64,000 nt of DNA, taken from positions 62,001 to 126,000 of the forward strand of contig CBFHOS010000001.1 in the NCBI GenBank assembly GCA_965657645.1, in the 5' to 3' direction. Below the pieces are notes generated by a model that was not told the origin of the DNA, did not search any database, and saw only the letters and a program-made list of their open reading frames with translations. The position numbers were made by a program, and so were the translations under genes. This DNA comes from CBFHOS01 sp965657645 (lineage in GTDB: Bacteria; Pseudomonadota; Alphaproteobacteria; Puniceispirillales; Puniceispirillaceae). Below, piece after piece: positions 35,309-42,925 of this stretch (positions are counted from its first letter, which is position 1; every line of letters begins with the position of its first letter).

Positions 35309-36955
35309 ATGGCTGTTTTAAAACCAAACACCAACGGCGACGCAACGTCGCCGTTGGCTATTGAATTATTTGATATCAATAAATCCTTTGGCAAAGTGCA
35401 TGCCAATAAGGACATTAACCTATCTGTTACCTCTGGCCATGTTCACGGTATTATCGGTGAAAACGGGGCCGGTAAATCGACCTTGGTTAGCATCCTTTAC
35501 GGTTTTTATTCGGCCGATTCCGGTTCGATAAAAATCCGAGGTGATGCCGCCCCGATCCATAATTCATCCGATGCCATCGCCCGCGGTATTGGCATGGTGC
35601 ACCAGCACTTCATGCTTGTTCCCAATTTTACCGTTTTGGAAAATGTCATGCTTGGACATGAGGGCGGGGCCAGCATAGCCAAAAGCGCCCAAAACGCCCG
35701 CGCCGCGCTACAAAACCTCTCGGACCAGTTCGGGCTAGCGGTTGATCCCGATATGATCGTCGAGGATTTGCCCGTTGGTTTGCAACAGCGCGTAGAAATC
35801 CTAAAGGCGCTATTTCGCGGTGCGGAAATTCTCATTCTGGACGAGCCCACCGGTGTGCTAACGCCGCAGGAAACCGAACAGCTTTTTGACATTTTGAAAT
35901 CGCTTCGGGCCAAGGGCGTCACGGTGTTGCTGATCACCCATAAATTGCGCGAGATCATGGCCATTTCAGACGATGTGTCGGTCATGCGCGGCGGTGAGAT
36001 GGTTGCCCATCGCAAAACCAAAGACACCTCACCAGCCGAGCTAGCCGAATTGATGGTTGGCCGCAAAGTGCTGATGGAGGTTAATCACACGCCAGCAAAG
36101 CCGGGTGCGGATATTCTGAATGTCGCTGATATCGGCCTGATTGCCGGTAATGGTAGCGCCGTTCTAAAGAACATCTCATTTGATTTGAAGGCTGGTGAGA
36201 TTGTTGGCATCGCTGGGGTTTCCGGCAATGGCCAATCTGAATTGCTCGATGTGCTATCCGGCATTACCCCGCCATCATCGGGGCGTTTCACCGTCACCCA
36301 CAAATCTGGCCAGACCGAAATCAGCAAGAACGCACCAAGTGATCCGGCGGCATTGCGCGATGATGGGGTGGCCCATGTGCCAGAAGACCGGCATAAACGC
36401 GCGATGGTGCTACCCTTTAGCGCCGCCGAGACAATTATTCTGGGCTATAGCGACCGGCAAGATACCCGGCAAGACAATATCCAAGATAATAACAAGTCCA
36501 ATTCGGGTGGCTTTTTTGCCCGGTTTACCCAGTTTAACTGGTGGATGGCACCGCGCGCCCTTCAGGATAAATGCGCCAAGATGATGCAGGATTTTGACGT
36601 ACGCCCGCCAGATCCAACATTAGCCAGCGCAAATTTTTCTGGCGGTAATCAGCAAAAGATCGTGCTGGCGCGGGAAATTTCCGCAAAGCCGACATTGTTG
36701 CTAATCGGCCAACCAACACGCGGTGTTGATATTGGTGCGATCGAATTTATTCACAAACAACTGATCCAGCTCCGCGATGCCGGCTGTGCGATTTTACTGG
36801 TATCGGTTGAACTTGACGAAATCATGAGCCTGTCCGACCGCATTCTGGTGATGAATAATGGCGGGATTGTTGGCGAGGTTGCCCGCAAGGATGCGAATGA
36901 AAAGAAACTTGGCTTGATGATGGCTGGCATTGCCGGTGAAGGAGATGCCGGATGA
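35309..36955 (+). CDS. Nucleoside ABC transporter, double ATPase subunit
   Basis: The 548-residue protein has two ABC domains in tandem, as in RbsA/YufO-type sugar and nucleoside importers. The first has Walker A GENGAGKSTL and Walker B LILDEPTGVLT; the second has a relaxed P-loop (GVSGNGQSELLDVL), signature FSGGNQQKIVLARE and the degenerate LIGQPTRGVD. A low-complexity insert in the second domain (DRQDTRQDNIQDNNKSNSGG) stems from short DNA repeats. A longer reading starts at 35267 inside the previous gene, but the ATG at 35309 with AGCGGGA upstream is more likely. Its stop overlaps the permease start by 4 bases. Confidence 0.94.
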   Translation: MAVLKPNTNGDATSPLAIELFDINKSFGKVHANKDINLSVTSGHVHGIIGENGAGKSTLVSILYGFYSADSGSIKIRGDAAPIHNSSDAIARGIGMVHQHFMLVPNFTVLENVMLGHEGGASIAKSAQNARAALQNLSDQFGLAVDPDMIVEDLPVGLQQRVEILKALFRGAEILILDEPTGVLTPQETEQLFDILKSLRAKGVTVLLITHKLREIMAISDDVSVMRGGEMVAHRKTKDTSPAELAELMVGRKVLMEVNHTPAKPGADILNVADIGLIAGNGSAVLKNISFDLKAGEIVGIAGVSGNGQSELLDVLSGITPPSSGRFTVTHKSGQTEISKNAPSDPAALRDDGVAHVPEDRHKRAMVLPFSAAETIILGYSDRQDTRQDNIQDNNKSNSGGFFARFTQFNWWMAPRALQDKCAKMMQDFDVRPPDPTLASANFSGGNQQKIVLAREISAKPTLLLIGQPTRGVDIGAIEFIHKQLIQLRDAGCAILLVSVELDEIMSLSDRILVMNNGGIVGEVARKDANEKKLGLMMAGIAGEGDAG

Positions 36956-38073
36956 GCGCACCTGTTGAATTACCGCGCTGGGCCGATGTTGGTCTGATCC
37001 CGCTAATCAATGTAATGGCGGCGCTCGTTGTGTCCGGCATTGTGGTCGCATTCATTGGCGAAAACCCGATCGACGCCATGGTAGTAATGATCAAGGGCGC
37101 CTTTGTTTACAAAGGCTCGCTCGGCTACACGCTGTATTACGCAACCAATTTCATTTTCACTGGGTTAGCCGTGGCCGTGGCCTTTCACGCGATGCTGTTT
37201 AATATTGGCGGTGAGGGACAGGCCTATCTTGGTGGACTGGGCGCGGGGCTTGTCTGTCTGGCGCTCGATAGTTTTATGCCGGCCCTCATCCTCATTCCAC
37301 TAGCGATTATGGCATCGGCGGCATTTGGCGCTGTCTGGGGTGCCATTCCGGGTTATTTACAGGCCAAGCGCGGTAGCCATATCGTGATCACCACGATTAT
37401 GTTCAATTTTCTGGCGGCCTCGATCATGGTGTGGCTATTGGCGGGTTCGCTAAAGGCGCCGGGCCAGATGTCACCAGAGACACGCTCGTTTGGCGATAAT
37501 GCGGCCCTGCCATTTATCCATGAAATGGCAAATAGTCTTGGCTTTGAGATGGCCCGCTCGCCGTTGAACCTGTCATTCGTGATCGCGCTATTGGCCTGTT
37601 TTGGGGTGTGGGTTTTAATCTGGCGCTCGCGGCTTGGCTATGCCATTCGGGCCACCGGTCATAGCGCTGGCGCGGCGGAATATGCGGGCATTCCGGTTGC
37701 GCGGATTATCATTATCACCATGGCAATCTCTGGCGGTCTGGCCGGATTGATGGCAATTAACGAGATCCTTGGGGTACAACATAGAACGATTTTGAATTTT
37801 ACCTCGGGCTATGGATTTACCGGTATCGCCGTTGCGTTAATGGGCCGTAATCATCCGGTGGGGATTATCCTCGCCAGCCTGTTATTTGGTGCGCTCTATC
37901 AAGGTGGAGCGGAACTTGATTTTGAATTCTCGACCATCACCCGTGAAATGGTGCTGTTGATCCAAGGTTTGATTATCCTGTTTTCCGGCGGTCTTGCCTA
38001 TATGTTCAACCGGCCACTAAGCCTGTTAATTAGCAAATTTGTTGGTGCATCAACACCAAAGGTGCGGGGGTAA
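36952..38073 (+). CDS. Nucleoside ABC transporter permease 1
   Basis: The 373-residue inner-membrane protein has about 9-10 hydrophobic segments and belongs to the BPD_transp_2 family (YufP/NupP-like). Characteristic is FNIGGEGQAYLGGLGAG (about 83-99) and the EAA-like loop RSRLGYAIRATGHSAGAAEYAGI (about 224-246). It overlaps the ATPase by 4 bases and is followed immediately by permease 2; the two would pair as a heterodimer. Confidence 0.94.
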   Translation: MSAPVELPRWADVGLIPLINVMAALVVSGIVVAFIGENPIDAMVVMIKGAFVYKGSLGYTLYYATNFIFTGLAVAVAFHAMLFNIGGEGQAYLGGLGAGLVCLALDSFMPALILIPLAIMASAAFGAVWGAIPGYLQAKRGSHIVITTIMFNFLAASIMVWLLAGSLKAPGQMSPETRSFGDNAALPFIHEMANSLGFEMARSPLNLSFVIALLACFGVWVLIWRSRLGYAIRATGHSAGAAEYAGIPVARIIIITMAISGGLAGLMAINEILGVQHRTILNFTSGYGFTGIAVALMGRNHPVGIILASLLFGALYQGGAELDFEFSTITREMVLLIQGLIILFSGGLAYMFNRPLSLLISKFVGASTPKVRG

Positions 38074-38074
38074 C

Positions 38075-39049
38075 ATGGCTGATATCTGGCTCCAATTCCT
38101 GTTCACTATCGATGCCACATTCCGTGTTGCCACGCCGTTAATCCTTTGTGCAATGGCTGGAATATTTTCGGAAAAATCCGGAGTGATCGACATTTCTCTT
38201 GAAGGCAAGATGCTGGCCTCGGCTTTTGTTGCGGCGGCGGTTGCCAGTGTGGCCCATTCGGCATGGGCCGGTCTTGGCGCGGCGATGGTCACGGCGGTTA
38301 TGCTGAGCATGCTCCACGGTGTTGCGTCGATTACCCTGCGCGGTAATCAGGTGATCAGCGGCTTGGCGATCAATATTCTGGCATCGGGCCTTACCGTTAC
38401 CATCGGCATTGCGCTATTTCGCCAAGGCGGCCAGACCCCGACTTTGGCCCGTGATGACCGGTTCCGCCCAATCGAATTGCCATTTGTCGATCAGATCGAT
38501 GCCATTCCAATCCTTGGTACGGTTTATCGAGAGGTTATTTCGGGCCACAACATTCTTGTCTGGCTGGCTTTGGCCGCGGTGGTGGTGACGTCTCTTATTA
38601 TCACCCGCACCCGTTTCGGCCTGCGGTTACGCGCCGTTGGTGAAAAACCCGAGGCGTTGGATAGTGCTGGTGTATCGGTGATGAAAACCCGCTATCAGGC
38701 ACTCATTATCGCTGGCATTCTATCGGGCATTGCCGGAGCGTATCTCTCGACTGCGCATGGTAGTGGCTTTGTGCGTGAGATGACGGCTGGCAAAGGATAT
38801 ATAGCGCTAGCGGCGATGATTTTTGGCAAATGGCAACCGCGTGGGGCGCTGTTGGCCTGTTTGTTATTTGGCTTTTTAGAGGCTGTTGCCTCGCGCTTGC
38901 AAGGTATCCAGCTACCGATCATTGGCGAGGCGCCGGTCGATCTCATTCTGGCACTTCCTTATCTGTTAACGGTGATTTTGCTAGCCGGATTTGTTGGCAA
39001 GGCAATGCCGCCACGCGCCATTGGCGAACCCTATGTGAAAGAGCGATAG
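38075..39049 (+). CDS. Nucleoside ABC transporter permease 2
   Basis: The 324-residue membrane protein of the YufQ/NupQ type has around 8-9 membrane segments. The N-terminal AGIFSEKSGVIDISLEGKM is highly typical, as is RTRFGLRLRAVGEKPEALDSAG. A longer reading from 38039 would overlap permease 1 by 35 bases; the ATG at 38075 with GGGGG just upstream, one base after the previous stop, is preferred. Its stop is directly followed by the cdd ATG. Confidence 0.94.
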   Translation: MADIWLQFLFTIDATFRVATPLILCAMAGIFSEKSGVIDISLEGKMLASAFVAAAVASVAHSAWAGLGAAMVTAVMLSMLHGVASITLRGNQVISGLAINILASGLTVTIGIALFRQGGQTPTLARDDRFRPIELPFVDQIDAIPILGTVYREVISGHNILVWLALAAVVVTSLIITRTRFGLRLRAVGEKPEALDSAGVSVMKTRYQALIIAGILSGIAGAYLSTAHGSGFVREMTAGKGYIALAAMIFGKWQPRGALLACLLFGFLEAVASRLQGIQLPIIGEAPVDLILALPYLLTVILLAGFVGKAMPPRAIGEPYVKER

Positions 39050-39448
39050 ATGAGCGATAGTGATCTAATCAAAGCGGCGATCGATGCCCGGTCATTGGCC
39101 TATGCGCCCTATTCAAAGTTTGATGTCGGGGCGGCGATATTGGATGAAAACGGGGCGATCCATACTGGCCAAAATATCGAGAATGCGGCCTATCCAAACG
39201 GCATTTGCGCCGAGACCGCGGCGATTGCCGCAATGATCCGCGCAGGTGCCAAAAAAATCATAAAAATTGCCGTGGCGGGCGGTGATGGGAATTTATTATG
39301 CACACCTTGTGGTGGCTGTCGCCAACGCATCCGCGAATTTGCCGCGCCAGATACGCCGATTCTGATCTGTGACGACAAGGGTCTGCAACGCGAATTTACC
39401 CTCGCGGCGTTACTGCCGGAGAGTTTCGGCCCGGATAATCTTTCCTAA
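39050..39448 (+). CDS. cdd: Cytidine deaminase
   Basis: Deaminates cytidine and deoxycytidine to uridine and deoxyuridine. The 132-residue homotetrameric-type enzyme has YAPYSKFDVGAAI near the start, the catalytic CAE in GICAETAAI (about 51-59) and the zinc-binding PCGGCRQRIREF (about 85-96). It begins immediately after the permease stop, so it is the last gene of the rbsK-to-cdd operon. It is convergent with upp, 19 bases apart, with no visible terminator. Confidence 0.96.
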   Translation: MSDSDLIKAAIDARSLAYAPYSKFDVGAAILDENGAIHTGQNIENAAYPNGICAETAAIAAMIRAGAKKIIKIAVAGGDGNLLCTPCGGCRQRIREFAAPDTPILICDDKGLQREFTLAALLPESFGPDNLS

Positions 39449-39467
39449 AGATGATCGGCCCCAACGA

Positions 39468-40109
39468 TTAGTTCGTGCCGTAAATGCGGTCACCAGCATC
39501 GCCCAATCCGGGCAAAATATAGCAATTATCATCGAGTTCCCGGTCCAGCGCGGCGGTAATGATTGGCACATCAGGGCATTTATCATGAAACGCCGCAACG
39601 CCTTCAGGTGATGCCACGAGACAGGCGAAAACCATATCGGTGACACCCATTGACCGGAGCTTTTCAACAGCCATCACAGCGCTACCGCCCGTTGCCAACA
39701 TCGGATCGCCAACAATGACCTGCCGGTCGGCAATGTCACGTGGCAAGCTGGAATAATAGGATACCGGCTCATGCGTCTTGGGATCACGATATAGGCCAAG
39801 ATGACCAACACTTGCCTCTGGGCAAATCTGGCTAAAGCCGTCAATCAATCCATTACCCGCCCGCAATATCGACACCAGACAGGGCATTGGGTCGGGCAAA
39901 TGCGCCGTGGTCATTGGCTCCAGCGGCGTTTCGATATCAACCGGCGTCAATTTCAATGCGCTAAATGTCGGATATGCCAATAGCCACGACAATTCATGCA
40001 ATACCTGACGGAATCGGTAAGACGGGGTTTCCTTATCGCGAAGGATGGATAATTTATGAACAACCAGCGGATGATCGAGCACCTGAAGCGATCTTTTTTC
40101 TGTAATCAT
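39468..40109 (-). CDS. upp: Uracil phosphoribosyltransferase
   Basis: Salvages uracil with PRPP to UMP. The 213-residue protein starts with VLDHPLVVHKLSILRDKETPS, the conserved Upp N-terminus, and has the PRPP-binding loop VGDPMLATGGSA (about 132-143) and the C-terminal GDAGDRIYGT. It would use the uracil released by the nucleoside hydrolase. It is divergent from tdk and convergent with cdd. Confidence 0.97.
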   Translation of the reverse strand: MITEKRSLQVLDHPLVVHKLSILRDKETPSYRFRQVLHELSWLLAYPTFSALKLTPVDIETPLEPMTTAHLPDPMPCLVSILRAGNGLIDGFSQICPEASVGHLGLYRDPKTHEPVSYYSSLPRDIADRQVIVGDPMLATGGSAVMAVEKLRSMGVTDMVFACLVASPEGVAAFHDKCPDVPIITAALDRELDDNCYILPGLGDAGDRIYGTN

Positions 40110-40149
40110 GCGACTACCCCCGTCAAAATATAAATAAATCTAACGCATT

Positions 40150-40181
40150 TTGGTTGGTTTGCCATTTCCAAAAACAACCAA
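40150..40181. promoter_or_regulatory. Inverted repeat in the upp-tdk divergent region
   Basis: A perfect 7-base inverted repeat (TTGGTTG at 40150-40156, CAACCAA at 40175-40181) lies in the 133-base gap between divergently transcribed upp and tdk. It could be an operator shared by both salvage genes or a chance hairpin. Confidence 0.3.
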
Positions 40182-40242
40182 TCAGGCCAAAATACATATC
40201 TTGTTGTTACAGATATGCTTGTTAATTGTAAGGCGGCATCAT

Positions 40243-40821
40243 ATGGCGAAGCTCTATTTTTCCTATTCGGCGATGAATGCTGGCAAATCCACAATATTAT
40301 TACAGGCATCGCACAATTACCGTGAGCGCGGAATGGACACGATGCTGTTAACCGCAAAGCTCGACCAGCGTGTGGGTGAAGGACAGATCGGTTCCCGCAT
40401 CGGGCTTAGCGCGGATGCCTATGTATTTGCCGATGACACCGATATGAAAGCATTGGTAGCGCCAATTCATAAAGAGAAAAAACTAAGCTGTATTTTGATT
40501 GATGAAGCGCAATTTCTTACCGACAAACAGGTGTGGGAACTAGCCGACATCGTCGATGAATTGAACATTCCGGTGATGTGTTATGGCCTGCGCACCGATT
40601 TTCAGGGAAATATGTTCCCCGGTAGCGCCCGCCTATTGGCGATCGCCGATAATATCCGTGAAATTAGAACGATCTGTCACTGTGGCAGTAAGGCCACGAT
40701 GGTCGTCCGTCAGGATGAAAATGGACGGGTGATCTTGGACGGTGAACAGGTCGAAATTGGCGGCAATGACAAATATATCTCGCTATGCCGCCACCATTGG
40801 AAATTGGCTGTTAACGGCTAG
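40243..40821 (+). CDS. tdk: Thymidine kinase
   Basis: Type II thymidine kinase phosphorylating thymidine (and deoxyuridine). The ATG at 40243 (MAKLYFSYSAMNAGKST) is selected over the upstream Met at 40150 because AAGGCGG lies at 40230-40236 and the P-loop SAMNAGKST must be near the N-terminus. The 192-residue protein has the DEAQFL Walker B-like motif and zinc-binding Cys/His residues (CHCGSKA and CRHHW). It extends the salvage function of the upstream locus to deoxynucleosides. Its stop is 4 bases from the dapB stop. Confidence 0.96.
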   Translation: MAKLYFSYSAMNAGKSTILLQASHNYRERGMDTMLLTAKLDQRVGEGQIGSRIGLSADAYVFADDTDMKALVAPIHKEKKLSCILIDEAQFLTDKQVWELADIVDELNIPVMCYGLRTDFQGNMFPGSARLLAIADNIREIRTICHCGSKATMVVRQDENGRVILDGEQVEIGGNDKYISLCRHHWKLAVNG

Positions 40822-40825
40822 CTAC

Positions 40826-41638
40826 TTAGACGCTTAGCACATCATCCATATCATAAAAGCCATTATCCGCGCCCGCCGCAAACCGCGCCGCGCGTAATGC
40901 ACCGCGGGCAAAAATAGCCCGGTCGGTTGCCCGATGTGAAATCTCGACACGTTCTTGATCGCCAAAGAAAATCACCGAATGTTCACCCGTCACATCGCCG
41001 CCGCGCATTACCGCAAAGCCGATATCACCTTCACGGCGCGCGCCGGTTTGACCGCGCCGCACCATATCGGCAACATCATCAAGCACCACACCGCGCCCCT
41101 TTGCCGCCGCCCGGCCAAGGGCCAGCGCGGTTCCCGATGGGGCGTCAACCTTGTGATGATGATGGGCCTCAAGAATTTCGATATCCCAACCCTCAACCAG
41201 CGTTGCCGCCACTTGCTCAACAAGCTTGCTAAGCAGGGTGACACCAACAGAGGTATTCGCACAATACAGGATCGCGGTGTTCTTGGCCGATTGCGCGAGG
41301 GCCTCTTCATCCGCCGCCTCAAGACCAGTCGTGCCGATTACCAGCGCGGTTCCACTTTGCGCCGCCATTTGTGCATGGGCAACGCTCGCCTTTGGGCTAG
41401 TGAAATCAATCACCACATCCGCCTGTTCAAACAAAATTGCCGGATCACTGCCGATGATAACGCCATTCGCACCGATATTTGCAAGCTCGCCAGCATCGCG
41501 GCCGATAGCAGGGCTGTCTGGCTGATCAGTTGCCGCCACAAGCACAAGATCGGAACTTGCCGCGATCTCACGCACCAGCATTCCGCCCATACGGCCGCCA
41601 CCACCTGGTAGGCCAACTTTAATTTGTGTTTGCGTCAT
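40826..41638 (-). CDS. dapB: 4-hydroxy-tetrahydrodipicolinate reductase
   Basis: Second step of the lysine/diaminopimelate branch, using NAD(P)H. The 270-residue protein has the Rossmann GLPGGGGRMG (about 8-17), the family signature EAHHHHKVDAPSGTAL (about 153-168) with the catalytic His and Lys, and the VMRGGDVTGEHSVIF segment. The ATG at 41636-41638 (MTQTQIK) is preferred over a TTG 18 bases upstream. It lies downstream of dnaJ on the same strand, about 108 bases away, with a possible weak hairpin at 41688-41705 between them. Confidence 0.96.
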   Translation of the reverse strand: MTQTQIKVGLPGGGGRMGGMLVREIAASSDLVLVAATDQPDSPAIGRDAGELANIGANGVIIGSDPAILFEQADVVIDFTSPKASVAHAQMAAQSGTALVIGTTGLEAADEEALAQSAKNTAILYCANTSVGVTLLSKLVEQVAATLVEGWDIEILEAHHHHKVDAPSGTALALGRAAAKGRGVVLDDVADMVRRGQTGARREGDIGFAVMRGGDVTGEHSVIFFGDQERVEISHRATDRAIFARGALRAARFAAGADNGFYDMDDVLSV

Positions 41639-41746
41639 GCCTCTGCCTATCAACAAATTCTATCCCGGTGCCACCATATAAACAGGCGGCTTGTATACGC
41701 AAGCCATTTGTCGCACATGCCGGCGGGCAGAATGCCATAAGGCTGG

Positions 41747-42862
41747 CTATTTTTCCGCCCAGATACGTTTGACCCGATCGAGGAAGCTTTGTGCCTCGGG
41801 GCTGGTATTGCCAGCGTCCTGAAACGATTTCAGCAATTCCTTTTGTTTGCTCGTCAGATTGGTTGGGGTTTCAACCTGCACTTCGACAATCTGGTCGCCT
41901 TGTTGGCTGCGACGAAGCACTGGCATGCCTTTACCGCGCATCCGGAAGCGGCGACCCGACTGGGTACCAGCCTCAATCGTCAAGCGGGCCATTTTGCCCT
42001 CAACCGTTGGCACCTCAATAGAACCGCCAAGCGCCGCTACCGTCATTGGCAATGGAATCTTGGTTAGGATATTAGCCCCATCGCGAATGAAAATCGGATG
42101 CTGTTCCACCGAGACGAAAATATAGAGATCACCAGCGGGACCACCTCTAACGCCGGCTTCGCCCTTGCCCGAAAGCCGGATACGCGTGCCGGTATCAACG
42201 CCAGCTGGAACCGAAACCGATAGGGTTTTGCTCTGTTGCACACGGCCATCACCGCCGCATGATTTACAGGGATCAGAAATAATCTGGCCCATACCGCTAC
42301 AGGCATGACAGGTGCGCTCTACGGCAAAGAAACCTTGCTGTGCCCGCACCCGACCAGCACCACCACAAGTGCCACAAGTGCTTGGCTTACTGCCTTCGGT
42401 TGAACCTGATCCGTCACATTTGCCACAACCAACCGGAACCGTAATGGTGATATCCTGTTGAATGCCGGTAAATGCGTGTTCCAGCGAAATGCCCAGATCA
42501 TAGCGCAAATCATTACCCGAACGATCAGGCTGGCCACCACGCGCACCACCAGAAAATTCAGAGAACATCTGGTCGAAAATGTCGGAAAATCCGCCGCCGC
42601 CAAAACCAGCACCGCCGCCACCGCCGCCCGCATGTCCCTCAAAGGCGGCGTGCCCCATCCGGTCATAAGCCGCCCGCTTTTGGGGATCTTTCAATACGTC
42701 ATAGGCCTCAGTAGCCTCGCGAAACCGATCAGCAGCAGCCTCATCATCTGGATTACGGTCCGGATGATTTTTCATCGCCAATTTGCGGTAAGCTGCTTTT
42801 AAGGTCTTTTCGTCGGCATCGTTAGACACACCCAAGACGTCGTAAAAATCACGCTTGCTCAT
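41747..42862 (-). CDS. dnaJ: Chaperone DnaJ
   Basis: Hsp40 co-chaperone of DnaK. The 371-residue class I protein has a J domain with HPD (KNHPDRNPDDEAA, about 33-45), a Gly-rich region (about 76-92), four CxxCxGxG zinc motifs (starting CGKCDGSGS, CGTCGGAGR, CHACSGMGQ and CKSCGGDGR) and the C-terminal substrate domains. It follows dnaK by 63 bases on the same strand. A strong hairpin in that gap (42889-42913) probably reduces read-through. Confidence 0.98.
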   Translation of the reverse strand: MSKRDFYDVLGVSNDADEKTLKAAYRKLAMKNHPDRNPDDEAAADRFREATEAYDVLKDPQKRAAYDRMGHAAFEGHAGGGGGGAGFGGGGFSDIFDQMFSEFSGGARGGQPDRSGNDLRYDLGISLEHAFTGIQQDITITVPVGCGKCDGSGSTEGSKPSTCGTCGGAGRVRAQQGFFAVERTCHACSGMGQIISDPCKSCGGDGRVQQSKTLSVSVPAGVDTGTRIRLSGKGEAGVRGGPAGDLYIFVSVEQHPIFIRDGANILTKIPLPMTVAALGGSIEVPTVEGKMARLTIEAGTQSGRRFRMRGKGMPVLRRSQQGDQIVEVQVETPTNLTSKQKELLKSFQDAGNTSPEAQSFLDRVKRIWAEK

Positions 42863-42888
42863 TATTCGTTGCCATCTCGCATAAAATA

Positions 42889-42913
42889 AATCAGGGCAAC
42901 TAGTGCCCTGATT
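42889..42913 (-). terminator. Hairpin between dnaK and dnaJ, probable partial terminator
   Basis: A perfect 10-bp stem (AATCAGGGCA / TGCCCTGATT) with a 5-base loop lies 13 bases beyond the dnaK stop. In the minus-strand transcript it is followed by TTATTTTAT, a broken U-rich tract. It looks like a leaky intrinsic terminator or an mRNA-stabilising stem that would make dnaK more abundant than dnaJ. Confidence 0.7.
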
Positions 42914-42925
42914 ATCATTACCTAG

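Noticed and set aside
41688..41705. Terminator between dnaJ and dapB
   Set aside because: The 6-bp stem GGCTTG/CAAGCC is short and is followed on the minus strand by GCCTGTTTATA rather than a clear T-run.
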